A stretch of DNA of 64,000 nt from Mangrovimonas cancribranchiae (GCF_037126245.1 NZ_CP136925.1:1418001-1482000), one strand, 5' to 3'; positions 45,202 through 55,603 are shown, counted from the stretch's first letter. Notes: generated from the sequence alone by a model not told the origin. Numbers and translations: made by a program.

Positions 45202-48200
45202 TTAATCAGAATCTGATTTTTTAAAACCAACGTAAGAAGGCAACATGTTATCGTCGTTTTTTGTTTTATCTTCTTCTGGTTTTTCTTTTGGTGTATTAAC
45301 GTTGCCTTTAAAGATTTTTTGAAGAAGCTCTTTAAAAGTATCGAAATCTACAGAGTACGAAATTCCGACTCCTTGTGTGTAGCCTATTTCTTCACCTAAA
45401 TTTCTTATACTATTTTCTCTATTAAATACTTTTGCGGTTAATGTTCCTTCTTTATTTAATAGAAAATCTACTTGAACATCGCCTGCAATAACAGTTTCGC
45501 TAACACCACCAACGGGAACTCCTACTTTACTGTTAAGCATAATCCTGTCGCTTATATTGGTTTGCAATGTTACCCCTAACCTATCATCGGTTTGATATTC
45601 TGGTGTGTTTTCGCCTGCTTCGTAATTAAGGCCAACATTAACTTTATTGTCGCTGCTAGTAAGTAACCCATTTACAATACCGTTAAGACGCTCTGTTATG
45701 GTTCCTGTAAAATTGATATTAAAACGATTTGAGAATGCCCCTGTAGCTAAAAGGTATAATGCTTGATTATCTCTGTCTTCTTTAGAGTCTAACCTGTAAT
45801 TAAGCTCAGACTTAACTGTAGAATTTACATTTGGAAAAACAAAATCGAAATTAATTTCTGGTTTTTCTAATTGGCCTGTTAATGTTGTTTCTAGATTTAC
45901 GGGAATACTCCTGTTAATTGGGTTATCTAGCAATGGCGATGGATTGGCACGTGTTTTATATTCGGCTTTAATGTCTATACGAGCTTTTAAAGGATCGCCA
46001 TCCCAAGCTAAGTTTCCTTCTAGGACATTAAATTTTTTCTGCACAAAACCACCATATAAAAAGTTATAAACACCTTCAAACACCACAAAGTCGCCATACA
46101 TATTAAACTTACCGTTGGTGTTAATATCGATAAGTAAACCTCCTTCTCCACGACCACGAATTGTGCTCCCTGAGTTTTTATCTATTACTATTTCTATTTC
46201 GGCGTCTTGGGTAATTTCGAGGTCAAAATCGAGTTCTAATCCAGATACATCTTTAATTACTATATCTTCTCCTTTAAGTTTAGCTATTTTCTCTTCTGGT
46301 GTTAAAAAATGAATGTACGAGTTGTCTCCAAAAGACTCGGTATCGTTAAGTGGTATTACAAATACAGTTCCTGGATTTGTTTCGGCAATGACATCGATAA
46401 CTAATTGATCTGTTGGACCAATTATGGTGGCGCTTCCATTTATAAATGCTGTTCCGTAGTATAACGATTCTTCCTCTTCTTTTGTGTTTAATACAAGTAG
46501 GTTGTCTGATGCTACTTCTAAATTTAAAGTCCAAGTGGCAAAATTATCGTGAGAAATACTACCGCTTAATACGCCTTTTGTGTTATGAGCAGTATCTTCT
46601 ATACTTAAGTTATTAAATATAAAACTTTGATTTTCTAATTGAACAATACTATTGTCTTCAAAATTAAAATCGGTGTTTAGTTCATTAACTCTTAAACCAG
46701 AATTATTCATAGTTAACATACCATCTATTCTAGGCTGATTTAATCTACCAGACACATTGGCTTCGCCAGTAACTAAACCACGAATATCACTTAACACATC
46801 GTCTAGAAATGGGTTTAGTGGTTGAAGGTTAAACTTATCAAAATTTAAATCTACATCTAAAACGGCGTGCTCGCCTTCTGCATTAATATTACCAATGGCT
46901 CGAAAGGATTCAGATATATCATCTTTTATTTTTACATCGACATTATAGTTTGTAAGGGTTTCGTTTCCTATTATATCGGCATTAAAATCGCCTAAATTTA
47001 ACTCATTTACGATAAAACTATCTATGGTTACACTGGCATTGGGCAGATATTTCCCTTCTGCTTGAAATACATCTAATTCGCCGTTTACATTACCCTGTAA
47101 TGAGAGACTTTCTACATCTGGAATGACATTTTCTAGATGAACATCTTTAAAGTCTAGTTTAATATTCTTATAAGTAGAGTCACGAAGTGTAGCAGATAGT
47201 TGTATTTGCTCCTGTTTATGACTCATGACTATTTGGTTAATATCAAAGTTCTGTAATGTTTTATCGAACTCTACTTTGTGTAGATTGTTTCTTCTACTAT
47301 TAATAATCCAAGTGTTCCCTTTAAAAGTAACATCAGATCGTTTTATACCAACAACAGATTTTTCTTCTTCGTTTATTGTATGATAAAAGTTTAAGTTGTA
47401 AACATCTAAGTTATTTTTTCCTCCATTAAACTCTGAACGTACAAATAATGTGTCGTTAAGTGTTTTATTAATTAGTTTAAATTTAGATAGATTATAATAT
47501 CCTGTATTAACACTATCGACTTCTACATAGGTATTAAATAATGGATTTTTGTTATCTAATTGAAGTTCAATTTTCTCTGCAAAATAATCGAATAGCCTAA
47601 TTTCGGGCGATTTAAATGTAAACTTAAATGCGCCTTGATTACTCTCTACTCTACCACGCATATAGGTGTTTGACCCTAATTTTATATCAGGCACAAACAC
47701 TTCTACAATTTTATTATAAATATTAAAGTTAAAGTCTATATACTGGTCTTCTCTAACCTTGTAAGGTGAATAATTAGTATAAATACTTCCAACAGCATTT
47801 AAAAATAGTTTACCTATATCTTCGAATAAAAACTCACCTTTTAGTTCACCTTCAATTATATCGGGCGAATTTACTGTAACATGATGCTCTTTATCTGTGA
47901 TACTAGAGGTTATTTTAAAATCCTTAAAATGGTATTTATCGTGTTCGTTTAGGTAATACGTTTCTGTAAAATTAATGTCTCCAACGGCATCGTTTATTGT
48001 TGTACCGCTCATTCTCATGTCTACTTTTCCTTTAAAAATAGATAGCTCATCATTGGTTACAAAGTTCATGGCTCGTAAATTGGCATGCTCTACGTTTGCA
48101 ATAAAATCAAACGTATTAATGTCTTGAGAGAAATTTGCTAAACCATTAAACTTAAATTTTAAGTTCTTATCATTAGAAATAATTTGCCCATTAAAAATAC

Positions 48201-49590
48201 GATCTTTTAAAACACCCGAAACTTCAATATTTTGATACGTATAGTTATTGTAAGTAATAGAGAAAATATCACCTACCATTTCTGTATTAATATTCTTCTT
48301 TGTGAAACCAGAACCATCTACATCTAAATTTAATGAGGTGGTTTTCAAGGTTGGATCGTTTAAGAATTTACCTATATCAAACTCATCAAAAATGATATTT
48401 CCTGTGTACGATGCTTTATCAATATTATTGATGTCGGTCATCTTTAAGTCAGAATCTATAAATCCTAAATCGGTATTAATTTCAATATTTGCTAGTATTG
48501 TAGTAGGTGTTATATGAGAGGTTCCTACAATAGTAAAATCGCCTAATTTATCGAAAGATGACGGTATTGTTTCGCCTAAAACATTTGGAAGCAGGGCTTT
48601 TAAATCGCGATAGTTTGATGAAAGATTAGTGAAATCGCCTTCCATAGAGAAATTGTTTTCGGCACTATTAAATAGGTTTTTAAACTTGATATCGCCATAA
48701 ATAGCACTTTTAGTACTAGTATTAAGCTTTAAGTTTTTTACAAATAAATCATTAAGTGTTCCTGATATGTTTGCCGAAAATTTTGCTCGCTGATTTACAC
48801 CAAACTCATCGTAAAAAGTATTAAGTTCGTTTAATGCTATATCTGTATTATTAAATGTCGCCTTTACATTTACTTTGTCCGTAAAGTCTTTTAAATCTTC
48901 GCGTTTGTATAAAAACTTTACCTCTCCTTCTAAAGAAGATTCTTTGGTTTCTATTTCTAAATCTTCTAGATAAATATGGCTTGGTGTATAAATAAAATTA
49001 GACACCAGTTTTTTCATTTTTAAGCCCCGACTATCTGTAAAAGAAAGCGCATTAATACGTGTTGACACATCACTTCCTTTTATTAATAAATCTGTAGTAT
49101 TGGTATTAATATTTTTAAACTCTAGTATGGTAGGATTCTCGTTATTTTCATCAATTAATCTGAAAGTCCCGTTTTCTATAGTAACATCGCTAGAAGACAA
49201 CAAAAAATTACTTTTTTTATTATCTGGATTGTCTTCATCAAACCTAGCAACAAAAACATCTAGATTGGTTTCTGTTTCTTCTTTGTAAGTTTTAATATTA
49301 AAGATGAGTCCTTCAATATCAACATCGCCAAAGGCTAATTTACTATTATAAAGGTTTCTAAAATTTAGGATTGAGGTATTAAGCTCTATAATACTGATTA
49401 ACGTATTGTCTTTGTAATCTTTAATTAAAATATCTTTAATTTCTACATCACCATTAAACTGTAAACCGATTTTCCCAATATTAAAATCGGTGTTAAATTC
49501 TTCATTTAAATAATTGGTGGCATATTTACCTAAATAAGTTTGTACGGAAGGAATAGAAAAAATAAGCACCAAAATGATGAAAAGCAGCAA
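45202..49590 (-). CDS. tamB: TamB-like translocation/assembly module protein
   Basis: About 1,462 residues. One N-terminal membrane helix is followed by very long repetitive beta structure and the conserved C-terminal DUF490 domain (GLLIDINTNGKFNMYGDFVV ... AGENTPEYQTDDRLGVTLQT). It spans the periplasm as a hydrophobic groove for phospholipids or outer-membrane protein assembly. TTG 49590 is the first usual start in frame, but it leaves the helix without its basic leader. The open frame continues upstream through RIKKFLKIASK, so the true start may be a rare codon near 49641. Divergent from tsaD. Confidence 0.88.
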   Translation of the reverse strand: MLLFIILVLIFSIPSVQTYLGKYATNYLNEEFNTDFNIGKIGLQFNGDVEIKDILIKDYKDNTLISIIELNTSILNFRNLYNSKLAFGDVDIEGLIFNIKTYKEETETNLDVFVARFDEDNPDNKKSNFLLSSSDVTIENGTFRLIDENNENPTILEFKNINTNTTDLLIKGSDVSTRINALSFTDSRGLKMKKLVSNFIYTPSHIYLEDLEIETKESSLEGEVKFLYKREDLKDFTDKVNVKATFNNTDIALNELNTFYDEFGVNQRAKFSANISGTLNDLFVKNLKLNTSTKSAIYGDIKFKNLFNSAENNFSMEGDFTNLSSNYRDLKALLPNVLGETIPSSFDKLGDFTIVGTSHITPTTILANIEINTDLGFIDSDLKMTDINNIDKASYTGNIIFDEFDIGKFLNDPTLKTTSLNLDVDGSGFTKKNINTEMVGDIFSITYNNYTYQNIEVSGVLKDRIFNGQIISNDKNLKFKFNGLANFSQDINTFDFIANVEHANLRAMNFVTNDELSIFKGKVDMRMSGTTINDAVGDINFTETYYLNEHDKYHFKDFKITSSITDKEHHVTVNSPDIIEGELKGEFLFEDIGKLFLNAVGSIYTNYSPYKVREDQYIDFNFNIYNKIVEVFVPDIKLGSNTYMRGRVESNQGAFKFTFKSPEIRLFDYFAEKIELQLDNKNPLFNTYVEVDSVNTGYYNLSKFKLINKTLNDTLFVRSEFNGGKNNLDVYNLNFYHTINEEEKSVVGIKRSDVTFKGNTWIINSRRNNLHKVEFDKTLQNFDINQIVMSHKQEQIQLSATLRDSTYKNIKLDFKDVHLENVIPDVESLSLQGNVNGELDVFQAEGKYLPNASVTIDSFIVNELNLGDFNADIIGNETLTNYNVDVKIKDDISESFRAIGNINAEGEHAVLDVDLNFDKFNLQPLNPFLDDVLSDIRGLVTGEANVSGRLNQPRIDGMLTMNNSGLRVNELNTDFNFEDNSIVQLENQSFIFNNLSIEDTAHNTKGVLSGSISHDNFATWTLNLEVASDNLLVLNTKEEEESLYYGTAFINGSATIIGPTDQLVIDVIAETNPGTVFVIPLNDTESFGDNSYIHFLTPEEKIAKLKGEDIVIKDVSGLELDFDLEITQDAEIEIVIDKNSGSTIRGRGEGGLLIDINTNGKFNMYGDFVVFEGVYNFLYGGFVQKKFNVLEGNLAWDGDPLKARIDIKAEYKTRANPSPLLDNPINRSIPVNLETTLTGQLEKPEINFDFVFPNVNSTVKSELNYRLDSKEDRDNQALYLLATGAFSNRFNINFTGTITERLNGIVNGLLTSSDNKVNVGLNYEAGENTPEYQTDDRLGVTLQTNISDRIMLNSKVGVPVGGVSETVIAGDVQVDFLLNKEGTLTAKVFNRENSIRNLGEEIGYTQGVGISYSVDFDTFKELLQKIFKGNVNTPKEKPEEDKTKNDDNMLPSYVGFKKSDSD

Positions 49591-49661
49591 AATAATGGCT
49601 GCTAACTTAGATGCTATTTTTAAAAATTTTTTGATACGTATTAAAGTTATAACTTTGACTT

Positions 49662-49669
49662 CAAAATTA
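49662..49669 (-). promoter_or_regulatory. -7 promoter box of tamB
   Basis: Read on the minus strand, 49669-49662 is TAATTTTG, matching TAnnTTTG. It would start transcription near 49656, only about 15 nt before a possible ATA start at 49641 and 66 nt before the TTG at 49590. Confidence 0.45.
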
Positions 49670-49695
49670 ACAATTATTGTGCCTAATTTTTCATA

Positions 49696-50718
49696 ATGGC
49701 TTCACAAAATATATATATCTTAGGAATTGAGTCCTCATGCGATGACACAGCAGCTTCTGTAATACATAATGGTAACATTTTAAGTAATGTTATTGCGAGT
49801 CAAAAAATACACGAAGAATATGGTGGTGTTGTTCCAGAATTAGCTTCTAGAGCGCACCAACAAAATATTGTTCCTGTTGTTGATCAGGCTTTAAAAAAAG
49901 CAGGTATTACAAAATCGCAATTACATGCTATTGCTTTTACTAGAGGTCCAGGTTTAATGGGGTCGTTGCTTGTAGGAACTTCTTTTGCAAAATCGTTAGC
50001 GTTTGGATTAAACATTCCTTTAATTGATGTTAACCATATGCAAGCGCATATACTAGCACATTTTATAAATGAAGCTGGTTATAAAAAGCCGCCGTTTCCT
50101 TTTTTAGCTATGACTATTTCTGGTGGACATACACAAATTGTAAAAGTAAGTGATTACTTCGACATGAAAGTTCTTGGCGAAACTATTGATGATGCCGTTG
50201 GTGAAGCTTACGATAAGAGTGGTAAAATTTTGGGCTTAGGTTATCCAGCTGGACCGGAAATAGACAAACGTGCAAAACTAGGCAACCCAAAAGCCTTTAA
50301 GTTTACCAAACCCAAAGTAGATGGTTTAAATTTTAGCTTTTCTGGCTTAAAAACAGCTATTCTTTATTTTATACAAAGGGAAACTAAAGCTAATCCTAAT
50401 TTTATAGAGGAAAATATAAACGACATTTGTGCTTCTATACAATACACAATTATAGGTATTTTAATAGATAAACTAAAACTTGCTAGCAAGCAAACAGGCA
50501 TTAAACACATTGCTATTGGCGGAGGTGTTTCGGCCAATTCGGGCATTAGAGAAGCCTTAAAAAAAGGCGAACAAAAATTTGGTTGGACTACTTATGTGCC
50601 AAAATTTGAATTTACAACAGATAATGCTGCTATGATTGCCATTGTAGGCTATTTAAAGTATTTGAAAAATGATTATGCCGCATTTAACGTAACCGCTTCG
50701 GCGCGATTAAAAATTTAA
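49696..50718 (+). CDS. tsaD: tRNA N6-threonylcarbamoyladenosine transferase subunit TsaD
   Basis: 340 residues. It transfers threonylcarbamoyl to A37 of ANN-decoding tRNAs together with TsaB and TsaE. The start YILGIESSCDDTAASVI, the iron-binding VNHMQAHILAHF (H-x-x-x-H) and the ASKHA AIGGGVSANSGIREAL segment are intact. It leads a plus-strand run of six genes, several for RNA modification, and is divergent from tamB. Confidence 0.97.
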   Translation: MASQNIYILGIESSCDDTAASVIHNGNILSNVIASQKIHEEYGGVVPELASRAHQQNIVPVVDQALKKAGITKSQLHAIAFTRGPGLMGSLLVGTSFAKSLAFGLNIPLIDVNHMQAHILAHFINEAGYKKPPFPFLAMTISGGHTQIVKVSDYFDMKVLGETIDDAVGEAYDKSGKILGLGYPAGPEIDKRAKLGNPKAFKFTKPKVDGLNFSFSGLKTAILYFIQRETKANPNFIEENINDICASIQYTIIGILIDKLKLASKQTGIKHIAIGGGVSANSGIREALKKGEQKFGWTTYVPKFEFTTDNAAMIAIVGYLKYLKNDYAAFNVTASARLKI

Positions 50719-50720
50719 CA

Positions 50721-51431
50721 ATGCAATTATTTTACAATCCCGAAATAACCGAAAACGATTCGCAAATTATCTTTCCTAAAGATGAAAGTCGTCATATTGT
50801 AAAAGTATTACGCAAATCTGTTGGCGATACATTAAACATTACCAACGGTAAAGGTTGGCTATTTAAAGCACAAATTAAAGTTGCCGATTTTAAAAATTGT
50901 TTAGCAACAATTACAGAAAAAACACATCATTATAAACATGATTATTACCTTCATCTTGTTGTTGCGCCAACAAAAATGAATGATAGATACGAATGGTTCT
51001 TAGAAAAAGCTACCGAAATAGGTATTGATGAAATAACTCCAATAATCTGCGACCATAGCGAACGTAAAACAATAAAACCCGAACGTTTTGAACGCATTTT
51101 ACAATCGGCCATGAAACAGTCGCTTCAGTGTTATCTTCCTAAATTAAATAACGCTTGTACGTTTTCAGAATTTATAACTCAAGAGTTTGAAAACGATATC
51201 TTTATTGCTCACTGCGAAGACAGTAAAAAAAGCACTTTAAAACAACTCCTTAAGCCAAAACAACATCTTACCATTTTAATTGGTCCCGAAGGCGATTTTA
51301 GTGTTAAAGAAATAGAAACAGCAATAAAAAAACAATTTATTCCAGTAACTTTGGGAGACACACGATTACGTACAGAAACTGCAGCTATTGTAGCAACGCA
51401 TTCTGTTGCTTTTGTAAATGAAATCATATGA
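50721..51431 (+). CDS. rsmE: 16S rRNA m3U1498 methyltransferase
   Basis: 236 residues of the RsmE SPOUT family. An N-terminal PUA-like domain (DESRHIVKVLRKSVGDTLNI) is followed by the knotted methyltransferase domain with LTILIGPEGDFSVKEIE and VTLGDTRLRTETAAIVAT. It methylates U1498 of 16S rRNA. It starts 2 bp after tsaD and overlaps the next gene by 4 bp. Confidence 0.95.
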   Translation: MQLFYNPEITENDSQIIFPKDESRHIVKVLRKSVGDTLNITNGKGWLFKAQIKVADFKNCLATITEKTHHYKHDYYLHLVVAPTKMNDRYEWFLEKATEIGIDEITPIICDHSERKTIKPERFERILQSAMKQSLQCYLPKLNNACTFSEFITQEFENDIFIAHCEDSKKSTLKQLLKPKQHLTILIGPEGDFSVKEIETAIKKQFIPVTLGDTRLRTETAAIVATHSVAFVNEII

Positions 51432-52069
51432 AATTAGGCAGTTTACTCACTTTTATCTTTATTACTAGTTTTACGTTTGGTCAAGAAATAGCCGTTTTAA
51501 AATACAAAGGTGGTGGCGATTGGTACAGTAACCCAACGGCGCTACAAAACCTTATTACCTTTTGTAATAATAATATTAATACGGCTATAACCCAAAAACC
51601 AGAAACCGTAGAAACAGGAAGTGTCGATATTTTTCAGTATCCTTTACTACATATGACTGGGCATGGCCATGTTTTTTTTAGCGATGAAGACGCCGATAAC
51701 TTAAGAAACTACTTAATATCAGGAGGCTTTCTTCATATTGATGATAATTATGGGATGAAACCGTATATAACCGAAGAATTAAAGAAAGTATTCCCCAATA
51801 AGGATTTAATAGAACTCCCTAAAAATCATCCTATTTTTAATATTGTCTTTCCTTTTCCCGATGGTTTACCAAAAATTCATGAACATGATGGTAAACGTCC
51901 ACAAGCCTTTGGTATGTTTCATGAAGGCAGACTTGTACTCTTGTTTACTTTTGAAAGTGATTTAGGAGATGGCTGGGAAGATGAAGTAGTTCATAACGAC
52001 CCTAATGAAGTTAGAGAAAAAGCGTTAAAAATGGGAGCTAACATTGTAAAATATGCGTTTGAACATTGA
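51428..52069 (+). CDS. DUF4159 exported protein
   Basis: 213 residues with a signal peptide (LLTFIFITSFTFGQ) and the DUF4159 domain: LKYKGGGDWYSNPTALQNLI, then YPLLHMTGHGHVFFSDEDAD and GGFLHIDDNYGM. This fold resembles a glutamine-amidotransferase-like domain without the catalytic set. Exported, function unknown. It is coupled to its neighbours by 4-bp overlaps on both sides (ATGA at the start, TTGA at the end). Confidence 0.88.
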   Translation: MKLGSLLTFIFITSFTFGQEIAVLKYKGGGDWYSNPTALQNLITFCNNNINTAITQKPETVETGSVDIFQYPLLHMTGHGHVFFSDEDADNLRNYLISGGFLHIDDNYGMKPYITEELKKVFPNKDLIELPKNHPIFNIVFPFPDGLPKIHEHDGKRPQAFGMFHEGRLVLLFTFESDLGDGWEDEVVHNDPNEVREKALKMGANIVKYAFEH

Positions 52070-52572
52070 AACAACTCACCCACTACAATACCACATTTAA
52101 AAAACGAACATTTCCTATAATATTAGTCTGCGATAATATTACAAATGCACCTAATGTAGGAAGCCTTTTTAGAACAGCCGATGCTTTTGGGGTTGAAAAA
52201 ATTATTTTCTGTGGTAGTGATATTCCAACTGGAAGAAAAATGACAAAAACAGCACGTTCAACAGAAAAAGTGGTACCATTTTCCATTTCCGAAAGCGTTT
52301 CGCAAACGCTTAACCTTTTAAAACAAGAAGGCTATCAGCTTATTGCTTTAGAAATCACTAGTGCTAGTCAACCTATTCAAAACTTAAAACTAGACAACAA
52401 AAAGATAGCTTTAGTTATTGGCGATGAAAACTTTGGTGTTTCTAAACCTGCTCTAAATTATTGCAATGCTCAATATCATATTAACATGTTTGGACAAAAC
52501 AGCAGTATGAATGTTGTACAAGCCACAAGCATTGCATTATATGAAATTACCCAACAACTGTTAAAGACCTAA
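52066..52572 (+). CDS. TrmH-family SPOUT RNA methyltransferase
   Basis: 168 residues. The start is TTG 52066, inside the TTGA that also holds the stop of the DUF4159 gene. The SpoU motifs are clear: LVCDNITNAPNVGSLFRTAD (motif 1), ALVIGDENFGVSKPAL (motif 2) and MNVVQATSIALYEI (motif 3). It should 2'-O-methylate a tRNA or rRNA ribose with SAM; the short length lacks an extra RNA-binding domain. Target unknown. Confidence 0.9.
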   Translation: MKQLTHYNTTFKKRTFPIILVCDNITNAPNVGSLFRTADAFGVEKIIFCGSDIPTGRKMTKTARSTEKVVPFSISESVSQTLNLLKQEGYQLIALEITSASQPIQNLKLDNKKIALVIGDENFGVSKPALNYCNAQYHINMFGQNSSMNVVQATSIALYEITQQLLKT

Positions 52573-52593
52573 TTTTTAGTTTATATTTACCAT

Positions 52594-53682
52594 ATGAATT
52601 CTAAAATAATATCCAACGGTATTTTACGCGCTATTGCCATTATACTTGGCATTGCATTGTTATTATTTCTGTTATACAAGATACAATCTGTAATTATTTA
52701 TGTGGCTATTGCATCGGTTATCTCATTAATAGGCAGACCCATAGTCTTATTTTTAAGGCAAAAATTAAAGTTTAAAAACACCCTTGCTGTAGTCACTACT
52801 ATGGTACTAATTCTTGGTCTTTTAGTAGGTTTAATAGGGCTTTTTATTCCGTTACTAATTAAGCAAGGTCATAATCTTTCTCTTTTGGATATAGAACAGT
52901 TAAAAGGCAATATTCAAGATTTATATATTGAAGTAGTTAACTATTTTGAAATTAACCACATTAATGTTGAAAAAACGCTTCAAGAGTCTAATTTACTAGA
53001 CAATATAGACTACTCTATTATTCCTAATTTTCTAAACACCTTAATTAGCGGATTTGGTAGTTTTGGTATTGGGTTATTTTCTGTATTGTTTATTTCTTTC
53101 TTCTTTTTAAAAGATAGCAAACTGTTTGAAAGTAGTGTTTTAACCCTAATTCCTGATGAAAAAGAGAACCGTTGGAAAAAATCTTCTGAAAAAATCAAAG
53201 ATTTACTCTCTCGTTATTTTGTTGGACTTATTTTTCAAATTTTAATTCTCTTTATCATTTATACCATAGGATTGCTTATAATAGGTGTAGAGAATGCCAT
53301 TGTTATTGCTTTTTTATGTGCACTATTAAATTTAATACCTTACATTGGCCCTCTTATTGGCGGTACCTTAATGGTGGTATTAACCATGACAAGTAATCTA
53401 GATAGTAGCTTTAGTGAGGTTATTTTACCAAATGCTTTTTATGTGTTAATTGTAGTGCTAATTGGACAATTGGTAGATAACTTTTTTAGTCAACCATTTA
53501 TCTTTTCAAAAAGTGTAAAATCGCACCCTTTAGAAATCTTCTTAGTTATTTTAATTGCTGGTATTTTATTTGGTGTTGTAGGGTTAATTGTTGCTATACC
53601 TGCATACACAGCAATAAAAGTGATTTTAAAAGAGTTTCTAGCCGAGAATAAACTAGTTAAAAAACTAACAAAAGATCTGTAG
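52594..53682 (+). CDS. AI-2E family transporter
   Basis: 362 residues with about seven to eight membrane helices in the AI-2E (PF01594) layout: a basic N-terminus, FLRQKLKFKNTLAVVTT, a central soluble part, then LISFFFLKDS-type and LNLIPYIGPLIGGTLMVVLT segments. Members export autoinducer-2 or act as Na+/H+ antiporters, so the substrate is open. It begins 21 bp after the methyltransferase gene. Confidence 0.88.
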   Translation: MNSKIISNGILRAIAIILGIALLLFLLYKIQSVIIYVAIASVISLIGRPIVLFLRQKLKFKNTLAVVTTMVLILGLLVGLIGLFIPLLIKQGHNLSLLDIEQLKGNIQDLYIEVVNYFEINHINVEKTLQESNLLDNIDYSIIPNFLNTLISGFGSFGIGLFSVLFISFFFLKDSKLFESSVLTLIPDEKENRWKKSSEKIKDLLSRYFVGLIFQILILFIIYTIGLLIIGVENAIVIAFLCALLNLIPYIGPLIGGTLMVVLTMTSNLDSSFSEVILPNAFYVLIVVLIGQLVDNFFSQPFIFSKSVKSHPLEIFLVILIAGILFGVVGLIVAIPAYTAIKVILKEFLAENKLVKKLTKDL

Positions 53683-53689
53683 TTTACTT

Positions 53690-54877
53690 TTGAATAAAGA
53701 CCTTTTAAATACTACTGTCCAAGAGTTTATAAACACCCATTTAAACACTAATACCACTAACTTAGTATTAAAAGGGTCGCCTTTTAAAAATATTGACATT
53801 AAAGACCTTATTGAGCAAATTGAAGCTAAAAAGCGTTGCAAAAAAAAACTTCCCACTTGGTATAATGCAGATCATATTATTTATCCAAATAAACTTAATA
53901 TAGAGCAAACATCATCTGAAATTACGGCAAAGTATAAAGCTGAACTTATTTCTGGAGAATCGCTTATCGATGTAACAGGTGGTTTTGGTGTTGATGATTA
54001 TTATTTTTCAAAACACGTTAACCACGTGACACATTGTGAAATTAACAATACCCTATCAAATATTGTTTCACACAACTTTAATACACTTAAAGCTAACCGT
54101 ATTAAAACCATTACTGGAGACGGATTAGCGTATTTAAAAAACTCAAAAAATACTTACGATTGGATTTATATAGATCCTTCCAGGCGCCACGACACCAAAG
54201 GAAAAGTGTTCTTTTTAAACGACTGTTTGCCTAACGTACCCCAACATTTAAATCTCTTATTTAATCATACCAATAAAATTATGATTAAAACTTCACCTCT
54301 TTTAGATTTATCTGTTGGAGTAAGTGAATTAAACCACGTTAAATCCATTCACATAATAGCCGTAAATAACGAGGTAAAAGAACTCTTATGGTTTCTAGAA
54401 AAAGAGTACAACCAAGGAATTTCAATAAAAACCATTAATTTAACAAAAACAAAACGCGAATTATTCGATTTTAAATGGCAAGATGAATCTAAAGTTCAAC
54501 CAAGCTACAGCAAACCTTTAAACTATATTTACGAACCAAACTCCGCCATTCTAAAGTCTGGTGCTTTTAAATTAGTTTCGCAAAAGCTAAACATTTTTAA
54601 ACTACAAAAACACTCACATTTATATACATCTAATTCGTTAATAGATTTTCCTGGTAGATCCTTTAAAATACGTGCTACATTACCATACAACAAAAAAGCT
54701 TTAAAAAAGGAAAACATCACGAAAGCTAATATAGCAACCAGAAACTTTCCTGAGAGCGTACAACAGATTAGAAAAAAATTCAATATTAAAGACGGTGGCG
54801 AATTATACCTATTTTTTACAACAAATATAAACAATGAACGTATTGTAGTTATTTGTGAAAAACCAGAAATAACTTAA
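53690..54877 (+). CDS. SAM-dependent methyltransferase with THUMP-like C-terminal domain
   Basis: 395 residues, starting at TTG 53690, 7 bp after the transporter stop; no nearby ATG. The Rossmann motif I is SLIDVTGGFGVDDYYFSK and the motif IV region is YDWIYIDPSRRHD. The C-terminal part (LNYIYEPNSAILKSGAFKLV, DFPGRSFKIRATLPYN) matches the THUMP-like RNA-binding domain seen in this flavobacterial family. It probably methylates RNA, in keeping with tsaD, rsmE and the TrmH-type gene upstream. Confidence 0.85.
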   Translation: MNKDLLNTTVQEFINTHLNTNTTNLVLKGSPFKNIDIKDLIEQIEAKKRCKKKLPTWYNADHIIYPNKLNIEQTSSEITAKYKAELISGESLIDVTGGFGVDDYYFSKHVNHVTHCEINNTLSNIVSHNFNTLKANRIKTITGDGLAYLKNSKNTYDWIYIDPSRRHDTKGKVFFLNDCLPNVPQHLNLLFNHTNKIMIKTSPLLDLSVGVSELNHVKSIHIIAVNNEVKELLWFLEKEYNQGISIKTINLTKTKRELFDFKWQDESKVQPSYSKPLNYIYEPNSAILKSGAFKLVSQKLNIFKLQKHSHLYTSNSLIDFPGRSFKIRATLPYNKKALKKENITKANIATRNFPESVQQIRKKFNIKDGGELYLFFTTNINNERIVVICEKPEIT

Positions 54878-54926
54878 CATTAATATTAAAACACGATAAG
54901 CTTCTTATCTTAGCAAAAAATTAGTT

Positions 54927-55595
54927 ATGCTAAAAGCTGCTTTATTCGATATGGATGGTGTAATTGTAAACACCGAACCCTTACACCACAAGGCTTACTA
55001 CAGTATGTTTAATCAGGTAAATATTAATGTTTCTGATGCTTATTACCGGTCGCATACAGGAAGCTCTACCATAAATATTTGTAAACAAGTAAAAGCCGAT
55101 TTTAACTTACCACATGCCCCTGAAGAACTTGTTCAATTAAAACGACAAAGTTTTAAAGAACTATTTAAAAACGATCCTGATTTACAATTAATCGATGGTG
55201 TTTTAGACTTAATTAAAGATTATCACAACAACGGCCTTAAACTTGTTTTAGCTTCATCGGCACACATGAATACCATAAATAGTGTGTTTGATAGGTTTGA
55301 GTTAGATAAATATTTTGATGCAAAATTTAGTGGTGCCGATTTAAAAGCCTCTAAACCACATCCTGAAATTTTTATTAAAGCAGCTAATTCTACAGGTTTT
55401 AATAAAGAACATTGTATGGTTATCGAAGACTCTACAAACGGTATAAAAGCAGCAAAAGCAGCAGGGATTTTTTGTGTTGGTTATGATAGTAAAAACTCAA
55501 AGGCTCAAGATTATTCACTAGCCGACACAGTTATAGACGATTTCACGCACATTAGTTTTGACAAAATCAAACAAATTCACAAAACCCATAGTTAG
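54927..55595 (+). CDS. HAD-family hydrolase, beta-phosphoglucomutase-like
   Basis: 222 residues. HAD motif I is FDMDGVIVNTEPLHHKA, followed by a helical cap, motif II LVLASSAHM, a lysine in KASKPHPEIFIKA, and motif IV VIEDSTNGIKAAKAAG. This subfamily covers beta-phosphoglucomutases and sugar-phosphate phosphatases. It is the last backbone gene before the integrated island. Confidence 0.9.
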   Translation: MLKAALFDMDGVIVNTEPLHHKAYYSMFNQVNINVSDAYYRSHTGSSTINICKQVKADFNLPHAPEELVQLKRQSFKELFKNDPDLQLIDGVLDLIKDYHNNGLKLVLASSAHMNTINSVFDRFELDKYFDAKFSGADLKASKPHPEIFIKAANSTGFNKEHCMVIEDSTNGIKAAKAAGIFCVGYDSKNSKAQDYSLADTVIDDFTHISFDKIKQIHKTHS

Positions 55596-55603
55596 ATAAA
55601 CAA

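Noticed and set aside
54895-54909. GATAAG-CTT-CTTATC hairpin before the HAD gene as a terminator
   Set aside because: The stem is short and there is no T-run after it. It may overlap a weak promoter, but nothing decides this.
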